Positions 17,738 through 27,439 of a DNA stretch of 64,000 nucleotides are shown here, piece after piece. Every line of letters starts with the position of its first letter. Within the stretch, counting starts at the first letter, position 1. This stretch comes from Candidatus Eubacterium faecigallinarum (GTDB lineage Bacteria; Bacillota; Clostridia; Oscillospirales; Acutalibacteraceae): assembly GCA_019115455.1 (NCBI GenBank), contig DXDN01000020.1, forward strand, positions 36,516 through 100,515. Reading direction: 5' to 3'. The notes below the pieces were generated by a model. That model was given only the letters and a program-made list of their open reading frames with translations, searched no databases and was not told where the DNA came from. The position numbers and the translations under genes were made by a program.

Positions 17738-19021
17738 ATGAATATTACACGAGCCAACGGCAAGTCAGAATATGCCATGGTGGAAAATTTAAAAAAGCGT
17801 GCCGGCGAAGCCGACGCAAAAGTAGTTGATATTGTTAAAAACATAATCAATTCCGTAAAGGAACAGGGCGACGAGGCTGTCAGGGAATTCACCGCCCGTT
17901 TTGACGGAGCTGTGCCAAAGAAGACCGTTGTTGAAAAGGACGAGCTTCAGGGTTATCTTGATATGGTGGACGATGATTTCAAAAAAGCAATCGTAAACGC
18001 CAAGAATAATATATATGATTTTCACGCCCGTCAGGCACAGCAGTCCTGGATGACGACTCAAGAAAACGGCGTAATTATGGGTCAGCGCGTAAGAGGGCTT
18101 AAGCGTGTCGGAATATATGTTCCCGGCGGCACGGCTGCTTATCCGTCCTCAGTTCTTATGAATGCGATTCCTGCCAAAATAGCAGGCGTTGAGGAAATAA
18201 TCATGGTTACGCCCCCGTCAAAGGACGGCAACCCGAACCCCGATATTATGGCGGCGGCGGCAGTAGCCGGAGTAGACAGAGTCTTTCTCGTGGGAGGAGC
18301 ACAGGCGGTTGCCGCTCTTGCCTACGGAACAGAAAAGATTCCTAAGGTTGACAAGATAGTCGGACCGGGCAATATATTTGTTGCTACCGCAAAGAAGCTG
18401 CTTTACGGCGTTGTTGATATTGATATGATAGCAGGACCGTCTGAAATTCTCATTGTAGCTGATAAAAGCGCAAAGCCGGAATTCCTTGCGGCAGACCTTA
18501 TGAGCCAGGCGGAGCACGACAAGCTGGCGTCAGCTATTTTGCTGACTACATCTTTTGATATTGCAAAAGCAACCGCCAGAGAGATAGACAGGCAGATAAA
18601 ATACCTTGTAAGACAGGAGATAATTGAGGAGTCATTAGATAATTTCGGCGAGATAATCGTGTGCGAGAATCTCGACCAGGCAATCGAGTTTGCAAACGAG
18701 CTTGCTCCTGAGCATCTTGAAATGTGCGTTGAGGAACCCCTTAAATATATAGGCAGACTTGACAACGCAGGCTCGGTATTCCTTGGCAATTATTCCCCTG
18801 AGCCGCTGGGTGATTACTATGCAGGTCCTAACCACGTTCTGCCCACCAGCGGCACGGCGAGATTTTTCTCTCCGCTTTCAGTGGACAGCTTTATTAAAAA
18901 GAGCTCATTTATCTATTATACTGAAAACGAGCTAAAAAAAGCTAAGGACGATATTGTTAAACTTGCTGAATCTGAGGGACTTACCGCCCACGCTAATTCA
19001 ATTAAAGTAAGATTTGAATGA
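17738..19021 (+). CDS. hisD: Histidinol dehydrogenase
   Basis: 427 residues, the normal size. A zinc enzyme that oxidises L-histidinol to L-histidine in two NAD-dependent steps, the last of the pathway. Seen: VGIYVPGGTAAYPSSVLM, GPGNIFVATAKKLL, AGPSEILIVAD, and the catalytic NELAPEHLEM. ATG 17738 follows AGAGGTG; an in-frame GTG three codons upstream sits in that site. The end overlaps the next gene by four bases (ATGA). Confidence 0.97.
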   Translation: MNITRANGKSEYAMVENLKKRAGEADAKVVDIVKNIINSVKEQGDEAVREFTARFDGAVPKKTVVEKDELQGYLDMVDDDFKKAIVNAKNNIYDFHARQAQQSWMTTQENGVIMGQRVRGLKRVGIYVPGGTAAYPSSVLMNAIPAKIAGVEEIIMVTPPSKDGNPNPDIMAAAAVAGVDRVFLVGGAQAVAALAYGTEKIPKVDKIVGPGNIFVATAKKLLYGVVDIDMIAGPSEILIVADKSAKPEFLAADLMSQAEHDKLASAILLTTSFDIAKATAREIDRQIKYLVRQEIIEESLDNFGEIIVCENLDQAIEFANELAPEHLEMCVEEPLKYIGRLDNAGSVFLGNYSPEPLGDYYAGPNHVLPTSGTARFFSPLSVDSFIKKSSFIYYTENELKKAKDDIVKLAESEGLTAHANSIKVRFE

Positions 19022-19917
19022 GAGAGATAAAAAGGCGAATACCTGCCGCTGTGGCAATTATTCTGGTTTTGTTAATATGCGCCGCAGCTTATTTTTACGG
19101 CAGTGCTGATGAGGAAAAATCATCTGAAGCAATAAGCCGTTCGGATGATATAATCACCGTTCATTATATTGACGTGGGTCAGGGCGACAGTGAGTTTGTG
19201 GAGCTTCCCAACGGAGAATGTATGCTCATTGACGCCGGAACCAAGGAAAGCTTTGATACAATTTCACAGGTTATTGAAAGCTGTGGCTATGACAGCATAA
19301 ATTATGTGGTAGCAACTCATCCCCACGCTGACCACATCGGCTCAATGAGCCAAATTATTGACGAATATGATATCGGCGAGTTTTATATGCCAAAGGTTTC
19401 CTCAACCTCAAAAACATACGAAAATATGATTGATTCATTAAATGAAAGCAATGTCAGCGTTTTTGAGGCTAAGGCAGGTGTAAACATATTTTATGATGAA
19501 GATATAAGCATTGACATACTTGCCCCGTCATCAGACAGTTACGAGGAGACAAACGATTATTCAGCTGTAATTAAGATTACCTACGGCGAAAACTCCTTTT
19601 TGTTTTGCGGCGACGCAGAGACTGAATCGGAAACAGAGATGCTCCTTAACGGCGCCGAAAAACTCTCGGCAGATGTGTTTAAGGTTGGTCACCACGGCTC
19701 TGACAGCTCTACCTCAGAAGAATTTTTGAGCACAGTCAGTCCGCAGTATGCGGTTATATCCTGCGGCGCAGGCAATTCCTACGGTCATCCTCATACAGAG
19801 GTTCTTGAACGGCTGGAAAAGCACGGCGTTGAAACTTACCGCACGGACGATTACGGCGATATTACGATTTCCTGCGGAGCGAGCGGAGGATTTAATGTTG
19901 AATACGAGGACGACTGA
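19018..19917 (+). CDS. Membrane-anchored metallo-beta-lactamase-fold hydrolase, ComEC C-terminal type
   Basis: 299 residues. An N-terminal helix (about 9-27) acts as signal or anchor, and the rest is a beta-lactamase-fold domain like the C-terminal domain of ComEC: YIDVGQGDSEFVELP, the metal motif THPHADHIG, FCGDAETESE, VGHHGSDSS. Likely extracytoplasmic phosphodiesterase or nuclease activity, by family. It sits inside the his operon, overlapping hisD by four bases and the DUF3006 gene by one. It has no known role in histidine synthesis; co-transcription is evident from the overlaps. Confidence 0.88.
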   Translation: MREIKRRIPAAVAIILVLLICAAAYFYGSADEEKSSEAISRSDDIITVHYIDVGQGDSEFVELPNGECMLIDAGTKESFDTISQVIESCGYDSINYVVATHPHADHIGSMSQIIDEYDIGEFYMPKVSSTSKTYENMIDSLNESNVSVFEAKAGVNIFYDEDISIDILAPSSDSYEETNDYSAVIKITYGENSFLFCGDAETESETEMLLNGAEKLSADVFKVGHHGSDSSTSEEFLSTVSPQYAVISCGAGNSYGHPHTEVLERLEKHGVETYRTDDYGDITISCGASGGFNVEYEDD

Positions 19918-20117
19918 TGAAGTGGATAATTGACAGAATCGAAGGAGACACCGCCGTTTGCGAAACGGAAAACGGAGGCTTTGCTGACATTAAGCTTGAA
20001 AGCCTGCCGACCGGTGCAAAAGAGGGCGATGTTCTGATACTTTGTATTGACAAAGCCGAAACAGAAAAGAGAAACGAAGATTTGAACAGGAAAATGAACA
20101 GCCTGTTTAAAGATTGA
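19917..20117 (+). CDS. DUF3006 domain protein
   Basis: 66 residues, a small beta-rich protein (IIDRIEGDTAVCETENGG ... GDVLILCID) matching the DUF3006 family, which is often found next to ComEC-like secreted hydrolases, as here. The ATG overlaps the TGA of the hydrolase gene. Function unknown; a partner or chaperone of the neighbouring hydrolase is possible by context. Confidence 0.8.
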   Translation: MKWIIDRIEGDTAVCETENGGFADIKLESLPTGAKEGDVLILCIDKAETEKRNEDLNRKMNSLFKD

Positions 20118-20130
20118 CGGAGGACGTTAT

Positions 20131-20709
20131 ATGAGAACTGCTACTATTGAAAGAAATACTAAGGAAACGCAGATTTCGGTTGAGCTTGACCTTGACGGCG
20201 GAGAGGTTGAAATCTCCACAGGTATTGGCTTTTTTGACCATATGCTCAATGCCTTTGCCGTTCACGGCGGATTCGGACTTAAGGTTCAGGTTAAGGGGGA
20301 CCTTGAGGTGGACACTCACCATACGGTGGAGGATACCGGTATTGCTCTGGGCGCAGCGTTTAAGCAGGCTTTGGGCGATATGAGTGGCATAGTCCGTTAC
20401 GGCTCATTTTCCGTTCCCATGGACGAGGCGCTGGCAAACTGCGTTCTTGACATTTCAAACAGACCGTTTCTTGTGTTTAAAGCATCGTTTGAGCAGGAGC
20501 TTTGCGGAGATTATGAGACCTGTGTTACAGAGGAATTTTTCAGGGCTTTTGCCATGAATTCATGTATAACCCTGCATATATCCGTGCCTTACGGAGCAAA
20601 CGCTCACCACGAGATAGAAGCGATATTCAAAGCCGTTGCCCACGCTATGAAAATTGCAGTAAGCCGCAATCAGGACGGCAGCGTGCTTTCAACCAAAGGA
20701 GTTCTTTGA
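20131..20709 (+). CDS. hisB: Imidazoleglycerol-phosphate dehydratase
   Basis: 192 residues, the monofunctional form without the phosphatase domain. It dehydrates imidazole glycerol phosphate. Metal motifs seen: FFDHMLNAFAVHGGFGL, the double His of THHTVEDTGIALG, and AHHEIEAIFKA. The stop overlaps the hisA start. ATG 20131 follows ACGGAGGA. Confidence 0.97.
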   Translation: MRTATIERNTKETQISVELDLDGGEVEISTGIGFFDHMLNAFAVHGGFGLKVQVKGDLEVDTHHTVEDTGIALGAAFKQALGDMSGIVRYGSFSVPMDEALANCVLDISNRPFLVFKASFEQELCGDYETCVTEEFFRAFAMNSCITLHISVPYGANAHHEIEAIFKAVAHAMKIAVSRNQDGSVLSTKGVL

Positions 20710-21422
20710 TGATAATTTTCCCAGCAATTGATATAATTGACGGCAAGCCTGTAAGGCTTTATAAAGGCGATTTTTCAACTGCCGCACAGGTTGCGGAGGA
20801 TGCGCTGGAGACAGCTCTGTCCTTCGTGGAAGCAGGCTGTGAATGGGTGCACATGGTGGACCTTGACGGCTCGCTAAAAAAGAAACCGGTAAATGCTCAG
20901 ACATTTATCACCGTAGCGCGTGAAACACCTCTTAAGGTTGAGCTTGGCGGCGGAATACGTACTATGAATGATATTGATTTTTACGCCCAAAACGGAATCA
21001 GCAGAATAATACTCGGCTCTGTTGCGCTTAAGGACCCTCAGCTTGTTAAGGAAGCTGTTAAGGAGTTCGGCGACCTGATAGCCGTTGGAATTGACGCAAA
21101 AAACGGTTATGCCGCCGCCGAGGGCTGGACTCAGAGCAGTAATGTTTATTTCACAGACCTTGCCTCTCAAATGGAAAGCGCAGGCGTTAAGACAATTATT
21201 TATACGGACATCGGCAGGGACGGTACCCTGTCCGGCCCTAACATAGAACAGCTTAAGGAGATAAATGACGCTGTCTCCTGCAACATAACCGCCTCAGGCG
21301 GAGTAACGGATATCAATGATATCCGCCTGCTGCGTGACAACGGTCTTTACGCCGCAATCTGCGGAAAGAGTATATACCAAGGCACATTAAATCTAAAAGA
21401 GGCTGTGGAGGCTTGCAAATGA
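20709..21422 (+). CDS. hisA: Phosphoribosylformimino-5-aminoimidazole carboxamide ribotide isomerase
   Basis: 237 residues with a TIM barrel. It isomerises ProFAR to PRFAR. Seen: [18 protein letters not shown] (catalytic Asp in AIDI), [23 protein letters not shown] and ASGGVTD, the two phosphate-binding halves. It starts at ATG 20709 overlapping the hisB TGA; a longer ORF in the same frame begins within hisB and is not used. Since hisH and hisF are not adjacent, its product must be handled by enzymes encoded elsewhere. Confidence 0.97.
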   Translation: MIIFPAIDIIDGKPVRLYKGDFSTAAQVAEDALETALSFVEAGCEWVHMVDLDGSLKKKPVNAQTFITVARETPLKVELGGGIRTMNDIDFYAQNGISRIILGSVALKDPQLVKEAVKEFGDLIAVGIDAKNGYAAAEGWTQSSNVYFTDLASQMESAGVKTIIYTDIGRDGTLSGPNIEQLKEINDAVSCNITASGGVTDINDIRLLRDNGLYAAICGKSIYQGTLNLKEAVEACK

Positions 21423-21742
21423 CGGATATGGATATAGAAAAATATTTTAAAAAAGCGCCGCTTCTTCCTGCAATAATTCAGGAGGAGTCCACCGGCGAGG
21501 TGCTGATGCTTGCGTATATGAACAGGGAGTCGCTGAAAAAGACTCTCGAAACAGGCTATACATGGTTTTATTCCCGTTCAAGGCAGGAGCTTTGGAACAA
21601 GGGCGCCACATCGGGCCACGTGCAGAAGATTGTGTCAATCCACGGCGACTGCGACGACGACACACTGCTTATAAAGGTTATTCAGACAGGAGCCGCCTGC
21701 CACACAGGCAGTCATTCCTGCTTCTTTAACAAAATAATGTAA
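21419..21742 (+). CDS. hisI: Phosphoribosyl-AMP cyclohydrolase
   Basis: 107 residues, the stand-alone zinc enzyme opening the purine ring of PR-AMP. Seen: [19 protein letters not shown], the metal-binding DCDDDTLL, and the late Cys motif [11 protein letters not shown]. Start: ATG 21419 follows GGAGG and overlaps the hisA stop (ATGA); a TTG two codons earlier lies too near that site. Confidence 0.96.
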   Translation: MTDMDIEKYFKKAPLLPAIIQEESTGEVLMLAYMNRESLKKTLETGYTWFYSRSRQELWNKGATSGHVQKIVSIHGDCDDDTLLIKVIQTGAACHTGSHSCFFNKIM

Positions 21743-21774
21743 ATAAATTAACCGTTATTATTCCAGGAGGATTT

Positions 21775-22098
21775 ATGGATTATATTAAGAGCGAATATCA
21801 GATAATACTTGACAGAAAGGCTGCTCAGCAGGAGGGCTCATATACCTGCTATCTTTTTGAGCAGGGTATTGATAAAATACTTAAGAAAGTCGGCGAAGAA
21901 TGTACCGAAATGGTAATTGCCGCAAAAAATAATGACAAAGACGAAACCGTGTATGAAATTACCGACTTGATATATCATACGCTTGTAATGATGGCAAATC
22001 AGGGAATAACGCCTGAGGATATCGAGGCTGAGCTTGAAAAGAGAGCGGCAAAATCAGGTAACCTCAAGAAATTTCACGTGGTAGACAAAAATACATAA
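21775..22098 (+). CDS. hisE: Phosphoribosyl-ATP pyrophosphatase
   Basis: 107 residues, MazG-like all-alpha fold. It cleaves PR-ATP to PR-AMP, the second histidine step. Seen: KKVGEECTEMVIAAKN and YEITDLIYHTLVMM with the acidic metal ligands. AGGAGG precedes the ATG. It is separate from hisI, whereas many bacteria have them fused. It is the last his gene, and its stop overlaps the recJ start. Confidence 0.96.
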   Translation: MDYIKSEYQIILDRKAAQQEGSYTCYLFEQGIDKILKKVGEECTEMVIAAKNNDKDETVYEITDLIYHTLVMMANQGITPEDIEAELEKRAAKSGNLKKFHVVDKNT

Positions 22099-24131
22099 TG
22101 GCTCATAAGAAATGGATAATTGCGCATGCCGACAAGGAAAAGGCGTCGCAGTTAAGCGAAAAACTCAATATCGACCCGTTTATCGCATTCCTGCTGGTTT
22201 CAAGAGGGATAGACGATGAACTTTCCGCTTCAGACTTTCTGACGGAGGGCTGCGCATTTACCTCGCCTTATTCATTAAAAGATATGGATAAGGCTGTTTC
22301 CCGTATTAATGAAGCGCTGGAAAACGGTGAGAAAATATGTATTTACGGCGACTACGACTGCGACGGCGTAACGGCAACGGCGCTGCTTTATTCTTTTTTT
22401 GAAAGCATGGGCGGCGACGTTATGTACTTTATACCTGATCGCCTTACTGACGGATACGGTATGAATATATCCGCCGTGGAAAAAATAAAAGCTCTCGGTA
22501 CTGATTTGATAATAACTGTTGATAACGGAATTGCCTCGGTAAAAGAGGCTGAGCATATCTATTCTCTTGGAATGGAGCTTATTGTTACCGACCATCACCA
22601 GATTCCAAAAGAACTGCCCAGAGCCTGCGCCGTTATAAATCCTCACAGAACGGACAATAATATAAAATTCCGTGATTTTGCCGGTGTCGGGGTAGCTTTT
22701 AAGCTTGCCTGCGCGCTTTATGACGGCGATATCAGCGACTTGCTTGAGCAGTATGCTGACCTTGTTACACTGGGAACAATAGGCGATATGGTGCCCCTCA
22801 AAAATGAAAACAGGGGTTTTGTAAGCGCCGGTCTTAAACTCATAAACAATAATTCCAGAACAGGGATTGAAGCGCTTCGCCGTGTGGCAGGCAATATTGA
22901 TAACGAGCTTACGTCTGTTGACGCAGCGTTTCAGCTTTGTCCGCGTATCAATGCCGCCGGAAGAATGGATTCTGCATCAAAAGCGGTGGAGCTTCTGCTG
23001 TGCGATGATTACGAGGAGGCTCGGTTTAAAGCTGAGCAGCTTAATATCGAGAACACTCACCGCCATGAGGTTGAAAATAATATTGCCGATGATATCAGGA
23101 GTATAATATCCGAAAAGCCTTCGCTTGCTCAAGCGAGAGTGCTTGTTATCGCCGGCAGGAATTATCATCACGGAGTTATCGGTATAGCGGCGGCGCATCT
23201 TGTTTCCGCCTATGGCAAGCCTGCGATTGTAATCGGTATCGACGATGACGGCAAATGCACCGGCTCTGCCAGGAGTATCGACGGCTTCAATATTTTTGAG
23301 GCGATAAGCTACTGCTCTGATCTTCTGACTCATTTCGGCGGTCATCCTTTGGCGGCAGGACTCGGCATTGAGCAGGATAATATCGACGCTTTCAGAGAAA
23401 AGATAAATGAATATGCACTAAATCAGTATCCTGTTATGCCTGCGCCAAGCCTTAATCTTGACTGTAAGCTGTCGCCCTTTTATCTTAATACTGAGCTTGT
23501 GGATAATCTTTCGGCGCTGGAGCCGTACGGAGCTGATAATCCACAGCCTGTTTTCGGTTTATATAACGTTAAGCTTGCGGGAGTTACGCCCATGGGCGAC
23601 GGACGTCATATCCGTATGGAAATCCAGAAAAAGGGCAAAACTTTTAAAATCGCAAGATTTAATACAAGTGTTGCTGATTTTCCTTACAGAGTCGGCGATA
23701 TGCTTGATATAGCTATTAAGGTTTCAAAGAATTTTTACAAGGGCAAGTATTATCTGTCAATTATGGCGGAGGACGTAAGGCTAAACGGAATAGACGACGA
23801 CAAGTATTTCAGCCAAAAAAATGAGATGGAGCTTTTTAAATGCGGATATTCGGCTCAGGGCATAACCTGCCCCGACAGGCATACTTTTGCCGGTGTTTAC
23901 AGATTTCTTAAAAGTAATTCTGATTTGAACTATACAACGGATGATTTGTATTTCGCCATGCGCCAGCAGCTAAGCTACAGCACGGTTAGCTTTGTTTTGC
24001 AGGCGTTTTGCGAAACGGGAATTATCAGCCTTGATAACGGCAGGATAAAGCTTAATGCTACAGAGGGCAAGGCTGACCTTGAAAATACCAATGTAATAAA
24101 AATCCTGAAGGGAAGGCTTAATATTGAGTGA
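22098..24131 (+). CDS. recJ: Single-stranded-DNA-specific exonuclease RecJ
   Basis: 677 residues. 5'-3' ssDNA exonuclease of recombination and repair, DHH/DHHA1 superfamily. Seen: motif I DYDCDG (residues 85-90; Cys replaces the more common Val), the DHH motif (165-167), RINAAGRMDSA, and the DHHA1 motif GGHPLAAG (414-421), followed by an OB fold and a C-terminal extension of about 100 residues common in Firmicutes. The ATG overlaps the hisE stop; the end overlaps rel by 8 bases. It starts the clostridial cluster recJ-rel-dtd-hydrolase-hemZ. Confidence 0.95.
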   Translation: MAHKKWIIAHADKEKASQLSEKLNIDPFIAFLLVSRGIDDELSASDFLTEGCAFTSPYSLKDMDKAVSRINEALENGEKICIYGDYDCDGVTATALLYSFFESMGGDVMYFIPDRLTDGYGMNISAVEKIKALGTDLIITVDNGIASVKEAEHIYSLGMELIVTDHHQIPKELPRACAVINPHRTDNNIKFRDFAGVGVAFKLACALYDGDISDLLEQYADLVTLGTIGDMVPLKNENRGFVSAGLKLINNNSRTGIEALRRVAGNIDNELTSVDAAFQLCPRINAAGRMDSASKAVELLLCDDYEEARFKAEQLNIENTHRHEVENNIADDIRSIISEKPSLAQARVLVIAGRNYHHGVIGIAAAHLVSAYGKPAIVIGIDDDGKCTGSARSIDGFNIFEAISYCSDLLTHFGGHPLAAGLGIEQDNIDAFREKINEYALNQYPVMPAPSLNLDCKLSPFYLNTELVDNLSALEPYGADNPQPVFGLYNVKLAGVTPMGDGRHIRMEIQKKGKTFKIARFNTSVADFPYRVGDMLDIAIKVSKNFYKGKYYLSIMAEDVRLNGIDDDKYFSQKNEMELFKCGYSAQGITCPDRHTFAGVYRFLKSNSDLNYTTDDLYFAMRQQLSYSTVSFVLQAFCETGIISLDNGRIKLNATEGKADLENTNVIKILKGRLNIE

Positions 24132-26328
24132 TACGGTTTACAGCGAGGGATATGACGACGGTTTCAAGGAATTCTTTGAAGAAGTAAAAAAGAATCCCCA
24201 GTACGACTGCGAAAAAATTGAAAAGGCATATAACCTGGCGCATGATGCTCATAAAAACCAGCGCAGAAGGTCAGGCGAGCCGTATATTATGCACCCGGTT
24301 GCCGTGGCAAAAATTTTGTTTAATTTAGGCATGGATAACGAGTGCATTATCGGCGCGCTTCTTCACGATGTTGTGGAGGATACCGAATATAATATCGACT
24401 ATATCAAAAAAGAATTCGGCGACGAGGTGGCTCTTCTGGTTGACGGTGTAACAAAGCTCGGTCAGATTCCGCTTTCCACCAGGGAGGAGGTTCAGGCAGA
24501 GAATATACGCAAAATGTTCATAGCCATGAACGAGGATATCAGAGTTATCATTATCAAGCTCTGTGACCGCCTTCATAATATGCGTACGGCAAAATTCTGG
24601 CCTGAATACAAACAGCGAGAAAAAAGTCTTGAAACTCTTGAAATATATGCGCCAATCGCTCACCGCTTAGGTATCAGACCAATTAAAGAGGAGCTTGAGG
24701 ATCTGGCAATTTATTATCTTGACCCTATTGCTTACAAGGAGATTGAGAAAAATCTTTCTATGAAGAAGGAGCAGGGGGAAAAATTCCTTAAAGACATTAC
24801 CCAGCAAATAAGCGATAAAATCACCCCTGTTATGGACAATGTTCAAATCACCTCAAGAGTTAAATCCGTTCACGGTATCTTCCGAAAGGTCTATATAAAA
24901 GGCAAGAATTTTGAGCAAATATTTGATATTTACGCAGTTAGAATAATAGTTGATTCCATGATTGACTGTTACAATGCTCTGGGTATAGTCCATGATATGT
25001 TCCAGCCGATTCCCGGCAGATTCAAGGACTATATCTCTATGCCAAAGCCTAATATGTACCAGTCACTGCATACAACGGTACTCAGCAAATCGGGTATACC
25101 GTTTGAGATTCAAATACGCACCTGGGAAATGCACCGCACCGCTGAATTCGGTATCGCCGCACACTGGAAATATAAGCTCGGCAAGGGCGGCAGGGACAGA
25201 ATGGATAACCAGCTTGAGTGGGTTCACCGTATTCTGGAAGCCGGCAACGAGACGGAAAACGCCGAGGAGCTTGTGGCAAATATCAAGGGCGACCTTTCTG
25301 TCGAGGAGGTTTACGTCTTCACTCCCCGGGGCGACGTAAAATGTCTGCCCAAGGGCTCAACCGTAATTGACTTTGCCTATGCCATTCATTCGGCAGTCGG
25401 TAACAAGATGGTGGGCGCCAAGGTAAACGGTAAAATAGTAAACCTTGACTACCAGGTAAAGACTGGCGAAATAGTTGAAATACTCACGTCAAATCAGCAG
25501 GGCAAGGGACCAAGCCGTGACTGGCTCAATATAGTAAAGACCGGCGAATCCCGCAGCAAGATACGCTCCTGGTTTAAGAAGGAAAAGCGTGAGGAAAATA
25601 TCATCAACGGTAAAAATGAGGTCGATCGTGAGCTAAAGCGTAATTTCATACGCCTTGATGCGGAACAGTACGAAAAATTCCTTATGAAGATAGCTCAGCG
25701 CCAGCATTTTGAAGAGATTGATGATTTTTATGCCGCAGTTGGATATGGCGGTATTCAGATTACACGTCTTATGCCCGGCATAAAGGACGAGTACAACAGG
25801 AATTGGAAACCAAAGGAGCCTGTACAGCCAAAGCCTGCTTTGAATATTGAGAAAAACGCATCCGCTAAGAATTCAAACGGCGTTGTGGTTGAGGGAATTG
25901 ACAACTGCCTGATAAAAATGGCACGCTGTTGTTCTCCGATTCCGGGTGAACCTATTATCGGATTTATTAACCGTGGCACAGGTCTAACTGTCCACAGGCG
26001 TGACTGTGTGAATGTGCCTTCGGATATCTCTGTTTCATCCGAGCCGGAGCGCTGGGTAAAATGTCATTGGGATTCCAGCGTTGAGGTGGAGGCACGTTCC
26101 ACCATTGATGTTTACGCTATTGACCGTGACGGCGTTGTACTTGATATTACAACAAAAATGGCAAACGCCCATGTGAAAATTCACTCTATTAACGCAAGAC
26201 CTATAAATGAGGGCAATTGCTTAACCACCATGACGGTTTCTGTTAATTCCAAGGAGCACCTTGAGAGCATTCTCAAGCTTCTTAGAAAGGTGGACGGCGT
26301 ATATCATATTGAAAGGAGCGGCAGCTGA
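24124..26328 (+). CDS. rel: Bifunctional (p)ppGpp synthetase/hydrolase
   Basis: 734 residues, typical of Rel. It makes and degrades the stringent-response alarmone. Domains: HD hydrolase with HDVVED (81-86), synthetase with RFKD (299-302), the RxKD form found in bifunctional enzymes, followed by YQSLHTTV and EIQIRTWEMHRTAEFGIAAHWKYK; TGS domain (about 395-455); a conserved Cys motif MARCCSPIPG; C-terminal ACT domain (about 660-734). The start is TTG 24124, inside recJ, with GGGAAGG upstream; no early in-frame ATG exists. The stop overlaps dtd. Confidence 0.96.
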   Translation: MSDTVYSEGYDDGFKEFFEEVKKNPQYDCEKIEKAYNLAHDAHKNQRRRSGEPYIMHPVAVAKILFNLGMDNECIIGALLHDVVEDTEYNIDYIKKEFGDEVALLVDGVTKLGQIPLSTREEVQAENIRKMFIAMNEDIRVIIIKLCDRLHNMRTAKFWPEYKQREKSLETLEIYAPIAHRLGIRPIKEELEDLAIYYLDPIAYKEIEKNLSMKKEQGEKFLKDITQQISDKITPVMDNVQITSRVKSVHGIFRKVYIKGKNFEQIFDIYAVRIIVDSMIDCYNALGIVHDMFQPIPGRFKDYISMPKPNMYQSLHTTVLSKSGIPFEIQIRTWEMHRTAEFGIAAHWKYKLGKGGRDRMDNQLEWVHRILEAGNETENAEELVANIKGDLSVEEVYVFTPRGDVKCLPKGSTVIDFAYAIHSAVGNKMVGAKVNGKIVNLDYQVKTGEIVEILTSNQQGKGPSRDWLNIVKTGESRSKIRSWFKKEKREENIINGKNEVDRELKRNFIRLDAEQYEKFLMKIAQRQHFEEIDDFYAAVGYGGIQITRLMPGIKDEYNRNWKPKEPVQPKPALNIEKNASAKNSNGVVVEGIDNCLIKMARCCSPIPGEPIIGFINRGTGLTVHRRDCVNVPSDISVSSEPERWVKCHWDSSVEVEARSTIDVYAIDRDGVVLDITTKMANAHVKIHSINARPINEGNCLTTMTVSVNSKEHLESILKLLRKVDGVYHIERSGS

Positions 26329-26780
26329 TGAAAGCCGTAATACAGCGTGTAGCGCACTCAAATGTAGTTATTGATTCGGTTGAAAAGGGCAGTACCGGAA
26401 AAGGTCTGCTTATCCTGCTGGGTGTTGAACAGGGCGACAGCGAAGCTGATGCTGACAAGCTCATTAAGAAAATTCCTGTTCTGCGTATTTTTGAGGATCA
26501 AAACGGCAAGATGAATTTGTCCTGCATTGATATTGACGGAGAAATTCTTGTGATTTCTCAGTTTACTTTGTGTGCCGACTGCTCCCATGGCAGACGTCCC
26601 AGTTTTACAAATTCCGCTCAGCCGGATATTGCAAACGACCTTTATATGTATGTTGTTGACGGACTGCGCAAGTCGGGCATAAAAAAGGTGGATACAGGTG
26701 AGTTCGGAGCGGATATGAAAGTGTCGCTTCTTAATGACGGTCCTGTTACAATAATACTCGACAGCAGACAGCTCAAATAA
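26328..26780 (+). CDS. dtd: D-aminoacyl-tRNA deacylase
   Basis: 150 residues. It removes D-amino acids mischarged onto tRNA. Seen: N-terminal MKAVIQRV, the catalytic SQFTLCAD motif, GRRPSFTNSA, and the Gly-cisPro-type NDGPVTIILDS at the C-terminus. The ATG overlaps the rel TGA; rel-dtd adjacency is standard in Firmicutes. Confidence 0.96.
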   Translation: MKAVIQRVAHSNVVIDSVEKGSTGKGLLILLGVEQGDSEADADKLIKKIPVLRIFEDQNGKMNLSCIDIDGEILVISQFTLCADCSHGRRPSFTNSAQPDIANDLYMYVVDGLRKSGIKKVDTGEFGADMKVSLLNDGPVTIILDSRQLK

Positions 26781-26817
26781 AAAATCTTGCAGATTTGCAA
26801 GTAAAGGATATGATAAA

Positions 26818-27432
26818 ATGCTTGATGTAAAATGTAATGTTTTCGGCAGCCTAGAAAATAATTGTTATTTAATAACGGATAGAGCCACGGGCAAATCTGC
26901 TCTTGTTGACTGCACCGAGGACAGTGACAAAATGAGAAAGTTTATATCCGGCGCTGATTTGGAATATATTCTTCTGACCCACGGTCATTTTGACCATATC
27001 GGCGGCGTCAGCGCTTTAAGCGCCTCAACAGGGGCGAAAGTGGTAATCAGCCGTGAGGACGAGCCTATGCTCACTTCTTCTAGAGCAAGCCTGGCGGCAT
27101 TTACCGGCGCTGTTCATACTAATGCTCATGCGGATATTACCGTCAGCGACAGCGATAAAATACAGCTTGGCGAAAGCACGATTTCAGTTATTTCAACGCC
27201 CGGTCACACTCCGGGAGGCGTGTGCTATCTTTGCGATGATAAGATTTTCAGCGGCGACACGTTGTTTTTCTGCTCCTGCGGACGTACCGATTTTCCAGGT
27301 GGCTCGCTTGATCAAATGCTTGTAAGCCTAAATAAGCTGGCGTCGCTTAACGGCAATTACAAGGTATATCCTGGTCATGACAGAGAAACGAGTCTTGATT
27401 TTGAAATAGCAAATAATCCATATATGAAATAG
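26818..27432 (+). CDS. Metallo-beta-lactamase-fold hydrolase, glyoxalase II-like
   Basis: 204 residues, cytoplasmic. Zinc motif THGHFDHIGG (near residue 59), then STPGHTPGGVCY, FSGDTLFF and YPGHDRET, the order seen in YcbL/glyoxalase-II-like thioesterases. The conserved neighbourhood between dtd and hemZ is usual in Clostridia, but the substrate is unknown. Confidence 0.9.
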   Translation: MLDVKCNVFGSLENNCYLITDRATGKSALVDCTEDSDKMRKFISGADLEYILLTHGHFDHIGGVSALSASTGAKVVISREDEPMLTSSRASLAAFTGAVHTNAHADITVSDSDKIQLGESTISVISTPGHTPGGVCYLCDDKIFSGDTLFFCSCGRTDFPGGSLDQMLVSLNKLASLNGNYKVYPGHDRETSLDFEIANNPYMK

Positions 27433-27439
27433 GAATAAT

